NCBI RefSeq assembly: GCF_900090195.1
Contig: NZ_LT607803.1
Span: 4,614,229 to 4,678,228 of the forward strand
Direction: 5' to 3'
Length of the DNA: 64,000 nt
Source of the DNA: Variovorax sp. HW608
GTDB lineage: Bacteria; Pseudomonadota; Gammaproteobacteria; Burkholderiales; Burkholderiaceae_C
Shown here in pieces: positions 27,378 through 36,197 of the stretch. Each line of letters starts with the position of its first letter. The first letter of the stretch is position 1. Under the pieces are notes generated by a model, which saw only the letters and a list, made by a program, of their open reading frames with translations, was not told where the DNA came from and searched no databases. The position numbers and the translations under genes are program-made.

Positions 27378-28322
27378 ATGAACCTGCTCGCCTCGATGCG
27401 CTATCTCGTCGCGCTCGACGAGCACCGCCATTTCGGCCGCGCCGCGCAGGCCTGCCACATCACTCAGCCGGCGCTGTCGAATGCGCTGCGCGCGCTGGAG
27501 GCCGAATACGGCGTGGTGATCGTGCGGCGCGGCCGCACCTACGTCGGGCTCACGCACGAAGGCGAACTCGTGCTGGCGACCGCGCAGCGCATGCTGCGCG
27601 AAAGCGAGGTGCTGCAGCAGGAACTGCGCAGCGAGGAGGGCAAGCCCTGCGGCCACCTGCGCATGGCGGCGGTGCCCACGGCCATCCCGGTGCTGGCGCG
27701 CTTCGCGGCGATGCTGCAGCAGCGGCATCCGGGCATCGTGCCGTCGGTGCTGACGATGAGCTCGCAGCAGCTCGAGACCGGTCTGGAAACCCTCTCGCTC
27801 GATCTGGCGCTGGGCTATATCGAGCGCATGCACCTTCGGGACGTGAAGCTCGATGCCTGGCCGCAGACCATCGAGCACTACTTCCTGCTGCGCCGCGCGA
27901 AGCGGCCGGCCGCGGACATGCTGCGCATCGGCAAGCCGATCACCTGGGCCGAGGCGGCCGAGCTGCCGCTGTGCCTGCTCACGCCGGACATGCACAACCG
28001 CGACATCATCGATCAGGCTTTCCGGGGCAGCGGAAAGACCGTTGCGCCGGCCATCGAGACGAACTCGGTGCTGACGCTGGTGCTCGGCGTGGTGGCAGGC
28101 AATGTCTGCAGCGTGCTGCCGGGCGCCATGGTGGCCGCCGTGCGCAGCCATCGCGAGCTCGAAGCGCTGCCGCTCGCCGAGCCCGACGTGAAGACGCCCA
28201 TCGGCTTCATGACGCAGCAGGGGGTGCGGCCGTCGCGCGCCCTGGAGGCGGCGCTGGCGCTCTTGCAGACGCCCGAGTGGCGCGAGCAGGTCGAGCAGCA
28301 CAGCGGGGCGCTGGGCGCCTGA
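27378..28322 (+). CDS. LysR-type regulator, probable FdsR
   Basis: The 314-residue LysR-type regulator has an N-terminal winged helix (FGRAAQACHITQPALSNALRALEAEYG) and an effector-binding domain with MAAVPTAIPVLARFAAML and TNSVLTLVLGVVAGNVCSVLPG. It directly precedes the formate transporter and the fds operon, both of which carry the same 33-bp upstream motif, so it is the best candidate for their formate-responsive regulator, by analogy with FdsR of Cupriavidus. It is only 16 bases from apbC and has no evident promoter of its own. Confidence 0.82.
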   Translation: MNLLASMRYLVALDEHRHFGRAAQACHITQPALSNALRALEAEYGVVIVRRGRTYVGLTHEGELVLATAQRMLRESEVLQQELRSEEGKPCGHLRMAAVPTAIPVLARFAAMLQQRHPGIVPSVLTMSSQQLETGLETLSLDLALGYIERMHLRDVKLDAWPQTIEHYFLLRRAKRPAADMLRIGKPITWAEAAELPLCLLTPDMHNRDIIDQAFRGSGKTVAPAIETNSVLTLVLGVVAGNVCSVLPGAMVAAVRSHRELEALPLAEPDVKTPIGFMTQQGVRPSRALEAALALLQTPEWREQVEQHSGALGA

Positions 28323-28340
28323 TTCCCGGCTGAGCCCGGC

Positions 28341-28366
28341 AGGGCCGGCCCGTGGCCGGCCTTGTT
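28341..28366 (+). terminator. Terminator-like hairpin after the LysR gene
   Basis: AGGGCCGGC CCGTG GCCGGCCTT forms a GC-rich stem followed by GTTACG. The T-run is weak, so efficiency is uncertain. It separates the apbC-LysR unit from the transporter promoter region. Confidence 0.5.
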
Positions 28367-28383
28367 ACGTCCATTTATTTATT

Positions 28384-28416
28384 GAATCGTCATATAGAGC
28401 GATTTTATTTGACGAT
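28384..28416 (+). promoter_or_regulatory. Probable LysR operator upstream of the formate transporter
   Basis: The 33-base element GAATCG-N9-GCGAT-N3-ATTTGACGAT contains the dyad ATCG-N10-CGAT and a third CGAT half-site 13 bases downstream. An element with the same spacing and the same outer blocks lies at 30243-30275 before the fds operon. Its end is 73 bases before the transporter ATG. The multi-half-site layout fits LysR-type regulators; the binding protein is inferred to be the adjacent one. Confidence 0.7.
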
Positions 28417-28488
28417 TTGTAACATTCGCACTGACACTCCGCCGGCCCCACAGAGGGCGCGCTCAAGACCACAACAGGAGTTCAATCG

Positions 28489-30183
28489 ATGACAGGTTCA
28501 ACTGCAGGCGTCCTCGGCGGGGACGGCATCGGCGTCGCCGTACCGGAACCGGGCTTTCTCGACAAGGAACGGATCATCGCGGGGGCGGGCTTCAACCGCT
28601 GGCTGGTCCCGCCGGCAGCGCTGGCGATCCACCTGTGCATCGGCATGGCCTACGGCTTCTCGGTGTTCTGGCTGCCGCTGTCGAAGTCGCTGTCCACCGC
28701 CGGCACCGGCGCCAAGGCCTGTCCGAACGACATGAGCTTTTTCGCCGAGCTCTTCGCCACCGGCTGCGACTGGCGCATTGCCACGCTGGGCTGGATGTAC
28801 ACGCTGTTCTTCGTCTTCCTCGGTTGCGCCGCGGCGCTCTGGGGCGGCTGGCTCGAGCGCGCCGGTCCGCGCAAGGCCGGCGTGGTGTCGGCGCTGTGCT
28901 GGTGCGGCGGCATGCTGATCTCGGCGCTGGGCATTCACCTGCACCAGTTCTGGATGATGATCGTCGGCTCCGGCGTGATCGGCGGCATCGGGCTGGGGCT
29001 CGGCTACATCTCGCCGGTGAGCACGCTGATCAAGTGGTTCCCCGACCGGCGCGGCATGGCGACCGGCATGGCGATCATGGGCTTCGGCGGCGGCGCGATG
29101 ATCGGCTCGCCGCTTGCGGTGGACCTGATGAAGGCCTTCTCCAGCCCCACGGACGTCGGCGTGATGCAGACCTTCATCGTGATGGCGCTGGTCTACTTCG
29201 TCTTCATGATGGGCGGTGCGCTCGGCTACCGCGTGCCGGCGACCGGCTGGAAGCCCGAGGGCTGGACCCCGCCGCCCGCGCAGACCAGCAACGCGATGAT
29301 CACGCAGCACCACGTGCACGTGAAGAAGGTGTGGGGCATCCCGCAGTTCTGGCTCGTGTGGATGGTGCTCACCATGAACGTGAGCGCGGGCATCGGCGTG
29401 ATCGGCATGGCCAGCCCGATGCTGCAGGAGGTCTTCGGCGGCGCGCTGATCGACGTGCCGAAGAAGTTCGGCGAACTCGACAAGACTCAGCTCGCCGCCA
29501 TCGCCGCGGTAGCCGGCGGCTTCACCGCGCTGTTGTCGCTTTTCAATATCGGCGGCCGCTTCTTCTGGGCGAGCCTGTCGGACAAGCTCGGCCGCAAGCT
29601 CACCTACACCGTCTTCTTCCTGCTCGGCGGCGCGCTGTACTTCAGCGTGCCGACCTCGGCGGCCATCGGCAGCAAGCTGATGTTCGTCGGTGCCTTCTGC
29701 ATCATCCTGTCGATGTACGGCGGCGGTTTCTCGACGGTGCCGGCTTACCTCGCAGACCTGTTCGGCGCGCAGATGGTCGGCGCGATCCACGGCCGCCTGC
29801 TCACCGCATGGGCCACGGCCGGCATCCTGGGCCCGGTGGTCGTCAACTACATGCGGGAATACCAGCTCGGGCTTGGCATCCCGCGCGAGCAGGTTTACAA
29901 CCAGACCATGTACATCCTGGTCGGCATGCTGGTCATCGGGCTCATCTGCAACCTGCTGGTGCGTCCGGTCGCCGACAAGCACTTCATGACCGAAGAGGAG
30001 TTGGCGCACGAGAAGAAGCTCGCACACGAGAGGGCCGCGGCGGCCGAGGTAGGCTCCGGCGCGGTGCGCGCAAGCGATGCGGTGAGCCCGGCCGTGGCCA
30101 TCATGGCCTGGCTGGCGGTGGGCATTCCGCTGGCCTGGGGCGTGTATCGCACGCTGGCACCCGTTGCGAAATTCTTCAACTAG
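28489..30183 (+). CDS. OFA-family MFS transporter (oxalate/formate type)
   Basis: The 564-residue inner-membrane protein has 12 predicted helices plus an extra C-terminal one. Family features include a long loop after helix 1 (LPLSKSLSTAGTGAKACP), WGGWLERAGPRKAGVVSALCWCGG, GYISPVSTLIKWFPDRRGMATGMAIMGFGGGAMIG and GGRFFWASLSDKLGRKLTY. OFA members exchange oxalate and formate or carry other small carboxylates. Position between the LysR gene and formate dehydrogenase points to formate. A motif shared with the fds promoter lies upstream, and CAGGAG precedes the ATG. Confidence 0.85.
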   Translation: MTGSTAGVLGGDGIGVAVPEPGFLDKERIIAGAGFNRWLVPPAALAIHLCIGMAYGFSVFWLPLSKSLSTAGTGAKACPNDMSFFAELFATGCDWRIATLGWMYTLFFVFLGCAAALWGGWLERAGPRKAGVVSALCWCGGMLISALGIHLHQFWMMIVGSGVIGGIGLGLGYISPVSTLIKWFPDRRGMATGMAIMGFGGGAMIGSPLAVDLMKAFSSPTDVGVMQTFIVMALVYFVFMMGGALGYRVPATGWKPEGWTPPPAQTSNAMITQHHVHVKKVWGIPQFWLVWMVLTMNVSAGIGVIGMASPMLQEVFGGALIDVPKKFGELDKTQLAAIAAVAGGFTALLSLFNIGGRFFWASLSDKLGRKLTYTVFFLLGGALYFSVPTSAAIGSKLMFVGAFCIILSMYGGGFSTVPAYLADLFGAQMVGAIHGRLLTAWATAGILGPVVVNYMREYQLGLGIPREQVYNQTMYILVGMLVIGLICNLLVRPVADKHFMTEEELAHEKKLAHERAAAAEVGSGAVRASDAVSPAVAIMAWLAVGIPLAWGVYRTLAPVAKFFN

Positions 30184-30242
30184 CCACGTGAGAGACGGGC
30201 GCCCGCGAGGCGGCGGATGGCGCCCGGCTCCATTTCTTTTCT

Positions 30243-30275
30243 GAATCGCTGCATTTCGCGATCCAATTTGACGAT
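30243..30275 (+). promoter_or_regulatory. Probable LysR operator upstream of fdsGB
   Basis: GAATCG-N9-GCGAT-N3-ATTTGACGAT: the same 33-base layout as at 28384-28416, with identical GAATCG, GCGAT and ATTTGACGAT blocks but diverged spacers. The last base is about 100 bases before the fds start codon. Conservation of blocks but not of spacers argues for protein binding and not for simple duplication. Confidence 0.7.
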
Positions 30276-30378
30276 CCGCGCCGGGGCCGCCCACACTCGA
30301 CGAGTCTGGAGAAGGGCTTCAGGCTGAAACGAACGATGAGACGGCGCCACCCGGGGCAGGCGCCCGAGGCCGAGGCAA

Positions 30379-32202
30379 ATGCAATACCCAGGCACAGAAC
30401 AAATCAGGGAGGTGGCCATTGCCACTCCCGACCAGCTGCGCGAGCGCATCCGGCGCAAGAGCAAGCTCAAGGGGCGCCAGCCTGAAGAGGCCTCCCTGCA
30501 GCAGGTGAGCGAACTGATCGGCCCGGCGCCGGCCGACGGCTATCCGCGCGATCTGCTGATCGAGTTCCTGCACCGGATCAACGACGCGCACGGTTGCCTG
30601 CGCGACCATCATCTGGTCGCTCTCGCGAAGCTCATGAACATCCCGATGGCGGAGGTGTTCGAGGTCGCGAGCTTCTATCACCACTTCGAGATCGTGCGCG
30701 GTGGCCAGGACGCGCCGGGCCTCACGGTGCGCGTGTGCGAGAGCCTCGCATGCGAGATGGCCGGCGCGAAGGACCTGCTCTCCCGGCTGCCCGCGCTGCT
30801 GGGTCAGGCCGGACGCGGCGACGTGCGCGTGATTCCCGCGCCCTGCATCGGGCGCTGCGAGCAGGCGCCGGCGGTGGCGGTGCACCAGCGGGCGGTGCCG
30901 TGCGCGACCGCGGAGAAGGTGCTGGCCACCGTTCTTTCCGGCGAATCGCTGCAGGCCGGACCGCCCGCCCAGAGGTCCGTCGTGCGCTTCGAGCCCGCCG
31001 AGCTGGCACAGCAAAGCGTCTCGCCGCCGGCGGGGCACATCGAGGTGCAGCCGGCGTATACCGACTACGCCACCTACCGCGCGAAAGGCGGCTACCAGCT
31101 TGCCGCCGCCCTGGTGGGCAACGAGAAGGAAGCGGAGACGGTGATCCGCGCGATGGAGAATTCGGGCCTGCGCGGCTTGGGCGGCGCGGGATTCCCGACC
31201 GGGCGCAAGTGGCGCATCGTGCGCGACCAGCCGGCGCCCAAGCTCATGGCGGTCAACATCGACGAGGGCGAGCCCGGCACCTTCAAGGACCGCGTCTACC
31301 TCGAGCGCGATCCGCATCGTTTCCTCGAAGGCGTGCTGGTCGCCGCGCGCATCGTCGGCATCGACGCCTGCTACCTCTACCTGCGCGACGAATACCACGA
31401 CTGCCGCGAACTCCTCGAGGCGGAGCTCGCCAGGCTGCGCGCCGATCCGCCATGCCCGCTGCCGCACATCGAACTGCGGCGCGGCGCGGGCGCCTACATC
31501 TGCGGCGAAGAGTCCGCGATGATCGAAAGCATCGAGGGCAAGCGCGGCGAGCCGCGCATGCGGCCGCCCTACATCGCGCAGGTGGGCCTGTTCGGCCGGC
31601 CGACGCTGGAACACAACTTCGAGACGCTCTACTGGGTGCGCGACATCGTGCAGAAGGGGCCGCAGTGGTTCAGCGCCTTCGGCCGCCATGGCCGCAAGGG
31701 GCTGCGCAGCTTCAGCGTCAGCGGGCGCGTGAAGGCACCGGGCGTCAAGCTCGCGCCGGCGGGCATCACGGTGCAGGAACTGATCGACGAATACTGCGGC
31801 GGCATGCAGGACGGCCACACGCTCTATGCCTACCTGCCGGGCGGCGCCTCGGGCGGCATCCTGCCCGCGCGCATGAACGACATCCCGCTGGACTTCGACA
31901 CGCTGCAGCCGCACGGCTGCTTCATCGGCTCCGCGGCGGTGATGGTGCTGAGCCAGCATGACCGGGCGCGCGACGCCGCGCTCAACGTGATGCGCTTCTT
32001 CGAGCACGAGAGCTGCGGCCAGTGCACGCCGTGCCGCGTCGGCACCGCGAAGGCGGCGGCGCTGATGGAAGCGCCGGCGTGGGACAACGCCACGCTCGAA
32101 GACCTCGCTCAGGTCATGGGCGATGCATCCATTTGCGGATTGGGGCAGGCTGCGCCCAACCCCATCCGCTGCATCCAGAAGTACTTCCCGCAGGAAATAT
32201 GA
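30379..32202 (+). CDS. NAD+-formate dehydrogenase, fused gamma-beta subunit (FdsG-FdsB)
   Basis: The 607-residue protein joins two diaphorase subunits that are usually separate. Residues about 40-195 are NuoE/FdsG-like, with the 2Fe-2S ligands C120, C125, C156 and C160. Residues about 235-600 are NuoF/FdsB-like: NADH-binding GLGGAGFPTGRKW, FMN-binding INIDEGEPGTFKDR, GAGAYICGEESAMIESIEGKRGEPR, and a 4Fe-4S site (ESCGQCTPCRVG plus a later Cys). It passes electrons from FdsA to NAD+ in the cytoplasm. A GTG about 11 codons in, with GGGAGG before it, is an alternative start. The stop overlaps an in-frame fdsA ATG (ATGA). Confidence 0.9.
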   Translation: MQYPGTEQIREVAIATPDQLRERIRRKSKLKGRQPEEASLQQVSELIGPAPADGYPRDLLIEFLHRINDAHGCLRDHHLVALAKLMNIPMAEVFEVASFYHHFEIVRGGQDAPGLTVRVCESLACEMAGAKDLLSRLPALLGQAGRGDVRVIPAPCIGRCEQAPAVAVHQRAVPCATAEKVLATVLSGESLQAGPPAQRSVVRFEPAELAQQSVSPPAGHIEVQPAYTDYATYRAKGGYQLAAALVGNEKEAETVIRAMENSGLRGLGGAGFPTGRKWRIVRDQPAPKLMAVNIDEGEPGTFKDRVYLERDPHRFLEGVLVAARIVGIDACYLYLRDEYHDCRELLEAELARLRADPPCPLPHIELRRGAGAYICGEESAMIESIEGKRGEPRMRPPYIAQVGLFGRPTLEHNFETLYWVRDIVQKGPQWFSAFGRHGRKGLRSFSVSGRVKAPGVKLAPAGITVQELIDEYCGGMQDGHTLYAYLPGGASGGILPARMNDIPLDFDTLQPHGCFIGSAAVMVLSQHDRARDAALNVMRFFEHESCGQCTPCRVGTAKAAALMEAPAWDNATLEDLAQVMGDASICGLGQAAPNPIRCIQKYFPQEI

Positions 32203-32203
32203 G

Positions 32204-32290
32204 ACCACCCCCAGCCTCGCCCACTTCGTGTGGCTCTGCACCCCCTCAAGGGGGCGCACCCCTGCGGCCCGGCGGAGCCGGTTCCGCGGG
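32204..32290 (+). repeat. Dispersed intergenic repeat, copy 2
   Basis: Immediately after the fdsGB stop, blocks ACCCCCAGCCTCG, CTTCGTGTG, CACCCCCTCAAGGGGGCGC and GCGGCCCGGCGG match, in order, the reverse complement of the repeat at 240-322. It is translated in frame with FdsA if the ATG at 32199 is used, giving a Pro/Gly/Ala-rich segment unlike any FdsA domain. It is therefore probably an inserted spacer element. Confidence 0.65.
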
Positions 32291-32306
32291 TGCCCTGGAC
32301 TGGGCT

Positions 32307-35171
32307 GTGCCAGTCTCATCGATCGAGTTCCAGCTCGATGGCAGGACCGTGGAGGCCTTCGAAGGCGAGACCATCCTCGCGGCCGCGAAGCGCCACGGCG
32401 TCGACATTCCACATCTCTGCTTCAAGGAAGGGCTGCGGCCCGACGGCAACTGCCGCGCCTGCGTGGTCGAGCTGAAGGGCGAACGCACGCTCGCGCCGAG
32501 TTGCTGCCGCACCGTTTCGGCCGGCATGGAAGTGCAGGCCGCGAGCGAGCGCGCCCTCAAGAGCCAGAAGATGGTCGTCGAGATGCTGCTCTCGGACATG
32601 CCCGACGCGGGCTACAAGTGGATCGGCGACGATGCCACGCGGCAGCATGGCGAGCTCAGCGAATGGGCGGCCAAGCTCGATGTCGCGGTGCGGCCCGAGC
32701 TCAAGGCCCTGCGTCGCGAGCAGCCTGCACCCGATGTGTCGCACCCGGCGATGGCGGTGAATCTGGACGCCTGCATCCAGTGCAACCGCTGCGTGCGCGC
32801 CTGCCGCGAGGAGCAGGTCAACGACGTGATCGGCTACGCACTGCGCGGACAGGATTCGAAGATCGTCTTCGACCTCGACGACCCGATGGGCGACAGCACC
32901 TGCGTGGCCTGCGGCGAATGCGTGCAGGCCTGCCCGACGGGCGCGCTGATGCCCAAGAGCCACATCGGCTCGCAGCAGGTGGACCGCAAGGTCGACTCGG
33001 TGTGCCCGTTCTGCGGCGTCGGCTGCCTGATCACCTACAACGTCAAGGACGAGAAGATCGTCAGCGTCGACGGCCGCGACGGCCCGGCCAACCACAGCCG
33101 GCTGTGCGTCAAGGGCCGCTTCGGCTTCGACTACGCGCACCATCCGCAGCGCCTCACCAAGCCGCTGATCCGCAAGCCCGGCGTGCCCAAGACCTGCGAC
33201 GACGCGCCGCGCCCCGGCGACTGGAGCGAGGCCTTCCGCGAGGCGAGCTGGGAAGAGGCACTGGCGCTCGCTGCCGGCAAGCTCAGGGGCCTGCGCGATA
33301 CGCACGGCCGCAAGGCGCTGGCGGGCTTCGGCTCGGCCAAGGGCAGCAACGAGGAGGCGTATCTGTTCCAGAAGCTGGTGCGCACCGGCTTCGGCAGCAA
33401 CAACGTCGACCACTGCACGCGGCTGTGCCATGCGTCCAGCGTGGCGGCGCTGCTCGAAGGCGTGGGTTCGGGCGCGGTCAGCAACCAGGTCAACGATGTC
33501 GAGCATGCGGACCTGATCTTCGTGATCGGCTCCAACCCGACTGCGAACCACCCGGTCGCCGCCACCTGGATGAAGAACGCGGCCAGGCGCGGCACGAAGA
33601 TCGTGCTGGCCGACCCGCGCCGCACCGAGATCAGCAAGCATGCCTGGCGCACGCTGCAGTTCAAGGCCGACACCGATGTGGCGATGCTCAATGCGCTGAT
33701 CCATGCGGTGATCGACGAAGGGCTGGTCGACGAGGCCTTCATCCGCGATCGCGCCAGCAACTTCGAGGCGCTGCGCGAGAACGTCAAGGGCTACAGCCCC
33801 GAGGTGATGGCGCCGATCTGCGGCATCCCGGCCGAGACGCTGCGCGAGGTCGCGCGCGCCTTCGCGACCGCCAAGGGCGCGATGGTCCTCTGGGGCATGG
33901 GCGTGAGCCAGCATGTGCACGGCACCGACAACGCGCGCTGCCTGATCGCGCTGGTCACCGTCACCGGCCAGATCGGCAAGCCCGGCTCGGGCCTGCATCC
34001 GCTGCGCGGCCAGAACAACGTGCAGGGCGCGAGCGATGCGGGGCTGATCCCGATGATGTTCCCCAACTACCAGCGGGTCGACAACGCCGGCGCGCATGCG
34101 TGGTTCGAGAACTTCTGGGGCATGCCGCTGGACGACCAGCCCGGCTACACCGTGGTCGAGATCATGCACAAGGCGCTCGCGCCGGACGACGATCCGCACA
34201 AGGTGCGCGGCATGTACATCATGGGCGAGAACCCGGCCATGAGCGACCCGGACCTGAACCATGCGCGCCACGCCTTGGCGAGCCTGGAGCACCTCGTGGT
34301 GCAGGACATCTTCATGACCGAGACCGCCTGGCTCGCCGACGTGGTGCTGCCCGCGAGCGCCTGGCCCGAGAAGACCGGCACCGTGAGCAACACCGACCGC
34401 ATGGTGCAGCTCGGCAAGCGGGCGCTCGATCCGCCGGGCGATGCCAAGCCCGACCTCTGGATCATCCAGCAGATCGCAAAGCGCATGGGGCTGGCCTGGG
34501 ACTACGAGGGCGAGGAATCCGGCGTCGCGGCGGTCTACGAGGAGATGCGGCAGGCGATGCATGCGGCGATCAGCGGCATCAGCTGGGAGCGCCTGCAGCG
34601 CGAATCGAGCGTGACCTACCCGTGCCTCTCCGAGGACGATCCGGGCCAGCCGATCGTCTTCGTCGAGACCTTCCCGACCGCCGACGGCCGTGTGAAGCTG
34701 GTGCCGGCCGACATCATCCCGGCGGCCGAGCGGCCCGATGCCGACTACCCGTACGTGCTGATCACCGGGCGCCAGCTCGAACACTGGCACACCGGCAGCA
34801 TGACGCGCCGCGCCACGGTGCTCGATGCGCTGGAGCCGATGGCGACCGCGTCGATGAACCAGGCCGACCTCGAGGCGATGGGGCTTGCGCCCGGCGACGT
34901 GATCACGATCCGCTCGCGGCGCGGCGAAGTGGCGATCCATGTGCGCCGCGACGACGGCACGCCGCACGGCGCGGTGTTCGTGCCCTTCGCGTACTACGAG
35001 GCGGCGGCGAACCTCATGACCAACGCGGCGCTCGACCCCTTCGGCAAGATCCCGGAGTTCAAGTACTGCGCGGTGAAGATCGAGCGCGGCGGCGTGCCGG
35101 TGCCGGCGGCGGGTTACGGAACGGGCGCGACGGGGGACAATCGACCCCAGTCATGGACAGCCTCGACCTGA
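32307..35171 (+). CDS. fdsA: NAD+-formate dehydrogenase alpha subunit (molybdenum)
   Basis: The 954-residue catalytic subunit oxidises formate to CO2 at a bis-MGD molybdenum site. It has an N-terminal 2Fe-2S domain (C38, C49, C52 and the CC pair near 67), a Cys-rich NuoG-like region, two 4Fe-4S clusters (CIQCNRCVRACREE and CVACGECVQACPTGA), the FdhF-type 4Fe-4S motif CPFCGVGC, and molybdopterin domains. The Mo ligand is C374 in HCTRLCHAS, encoded by TGC, so no selenocysteine is used. The GTG at 32307 fits FdsA length; the in-frame ATG at 32199 would add 36 repeat-encoded residues. The last 19 bases overlap the next LysR gene. fdsC and fdsD do not follow. Confidence 0.93.
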   Translation: MPVSSIEFQLDGRTVEAFEGETILAAAKRHGVDIPHLCFKEGLRPDGNCRACVVELKGERTLAPSCCRTVSAGMEVQAASERALKSQKMVVEMLLSDMPDAGYKWIGDDATRQHGELSEWAAKLDVAVRPELKALRREQPAPDVSHPAMAVNLDACIQCNRCVRACREEQVNDVIGYALRGQDSKIVFDLDDPMGDSTCVACGECVQACPTGALMPKSHIGSQQVDRKVDSVCPFCGVGCLITYNVKDEKIVSVDGRDGPANHSRLCVKGRFGFDYAHHPQRLTKPLIRKPGVPKTCDDAPRPGDWSEAFREASWEEALALAAGKLRGLRDTHGRKALAGFGSAKGSNEEAYLFQKLVRTGFGSNNVDHCTRLCHASSVAALLEGVGSGAVSNQVNDVEHADLIFVIGSNPTANHPVAATWMKNAARRGTKIVLADPRRTEISKHAWRTLQFKADTDVAMLNALIHAVIDEGLVDEAFIRDRASNFEALRENVKGYSPEVMAPICGIPAETLREVARAFATAKGAMVLWGMGVSQHVHGTDNARCLIALVTVTGQIGKPGSGLHPLRGQNNVQGASDAGLIPMMFPNYQRVDNAGAHAWFENFWGMPLDDQPGYTVVEIMHKALAPDDDPHKVRGMYIMGENPAMSDPDLNHARHALASLEHLVVQDIFMTETAWLADVVLPASAWPEKTGTVSNTDRMVQLGKRALDPPGDAKPDLWIIQQIAKRMGLAWDYEGEESGVAAVYEEMRQAMHAAISGISWERLQRESSVTYPCLSEDDPGQPIVFVETFPTADGRVKLVPADIIPAAERPDADYPYVLITGRQLEHWHTGSMTRRATVLDALEPMATASMNQADLEAMGLAPGDVITIRSRRGEVAIHVRRDDGTPHGAVFVPFAYYEAAANLMTNAALDPFGKIPEFKYCAVKIERGGVPVPAAGYGTGATGDNRPQSWTAST

Positions 35172-36055
35172 TCAGAACCTTTCGCGAAGTCGCCTCCCAC
35201 GGCAGCTTTTCCCGCGCCGCCAGCAAGCTCGACGTCTCCAAGGCCACCGTCAGCAAGTACATCGCCGAGCTCGAATCGCGGCTCGGCGTGCGGCTGCTCA
35301 ACCGCTCCACCCGCGCGGTGAGCCTCACCGATGCCGGCTCGCTGCTGCTCGAGCGCAGCAAGCCGATGATGGAGATGTTCGAGGACACCCAGGCCGAGGT
35401 CCAGGAGCACGCGAGCCGGCCGACCGGCCGCCTGCGCCTGTCGGCGCCGCTCGGCGCCGGGCAGGGCGACCTGCCGAAGCTGATCGGCGAGTTCATGGGC
35501 CACTACCCCGATGTCAGCATCAGCCTGCACCTGACCAACCGCAACATCGACATGGCGGAGGAAGGCATCGACCTGTCGCTGCACTTCGGGCCGGTCGAGG
35601 ACGAGAACCTGATCGTGCGCAAGCTCGCCCGCCGCAGCCTCGTGGTCTGCGCCTCGCCGGTGTACTGGAAGAAGCACGGCAAGCCGGCGCATCCGGGCGA
35701 GCTCGCGACCCACGACGCGCTCACGCACTCGCGGCTGGGCCTGCATCCGCAATGGCGCTTCGAGGTCGACGGCAAGCCCTTCGACGTGGCGGTGAAGTCG
35801 CGCATGGACGCGACCGAGGCCGCGCCGTTGATCCAGGTCGCGATGCAGGGCTTCGGCGTGATCTACCTGCCCGAGATGCTGGTGCAGCCGCACATCGATC
35901 ATGGCGAGCTGGTGCCGGTGCTGCAGGCCTACTCGCGCAACGACATGTGGCTGTCGGCCGCCTACCTCCAGCGGCGCCACAACAGCGCGGCCTTGCGCGC
36001 GTTTCTCGACTTCCTGGAGATGAGCTTCCGCAAGCAGGACAAGTCAGGCCGCTGA
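35153..36055 (+). CDS. LysR-type regulator (CrgA/DhcR-like)
   Basis: The 300-residue regulator begins MDSLDLIRTFREVASHGSFSRAASKLDVSKATVSKYIAELESRLG, a typical winged helix, followed by an effector domain with the PTGRLRLSAPLGAG motif of the large CrgA-like group. Its ATG lies inside the 3' end of fdsA in another frame, so it is likely cotranscribed with fdsGBA. A role in formate control is possible, but the separate LysR at 27378 is the better candidate for the shared operators. Confidence 0.87.
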   Translation: MDSLDLIRTFREVASHGSFSRAASKLDVSKATVSKYIAELESRLGVRLLNRSTRAVSLTDAGSLLLERSKPMMEMFEDTQAEVQEHASRPTGRLRLSAPLGAGQGDLPKLIGEFMGHYPDVSISLHLTNRNIDMAEEGIDLSLHFGPVEDENLIVRKLARRSLVVCASPVYWKKHGKPAHPGELATHDALTHSRLGLHPQWRFEVDGKPFDVAVKSRMDATEAAPLIQVAMQGFGVIYLPEMLVQPHIDHGELVPVLQAYSRNDMWLSAAYLQRRHNSAALRAFLDFLEMSFRKQDKSGR

Positions 36056-36197
36056 TCGACCGCCGCTTCGTGAAGGAATGCCTTTGACTGACTCGCGTGG
36101 ACCGAACTGCGCGGGATTAAGCCTTCTGTTTCTGTCTTTCGGTTTGGACTTGCCCGCCTAAGCTTCGATGCAAGTCAAACGAACTAAAGAAACTGGC

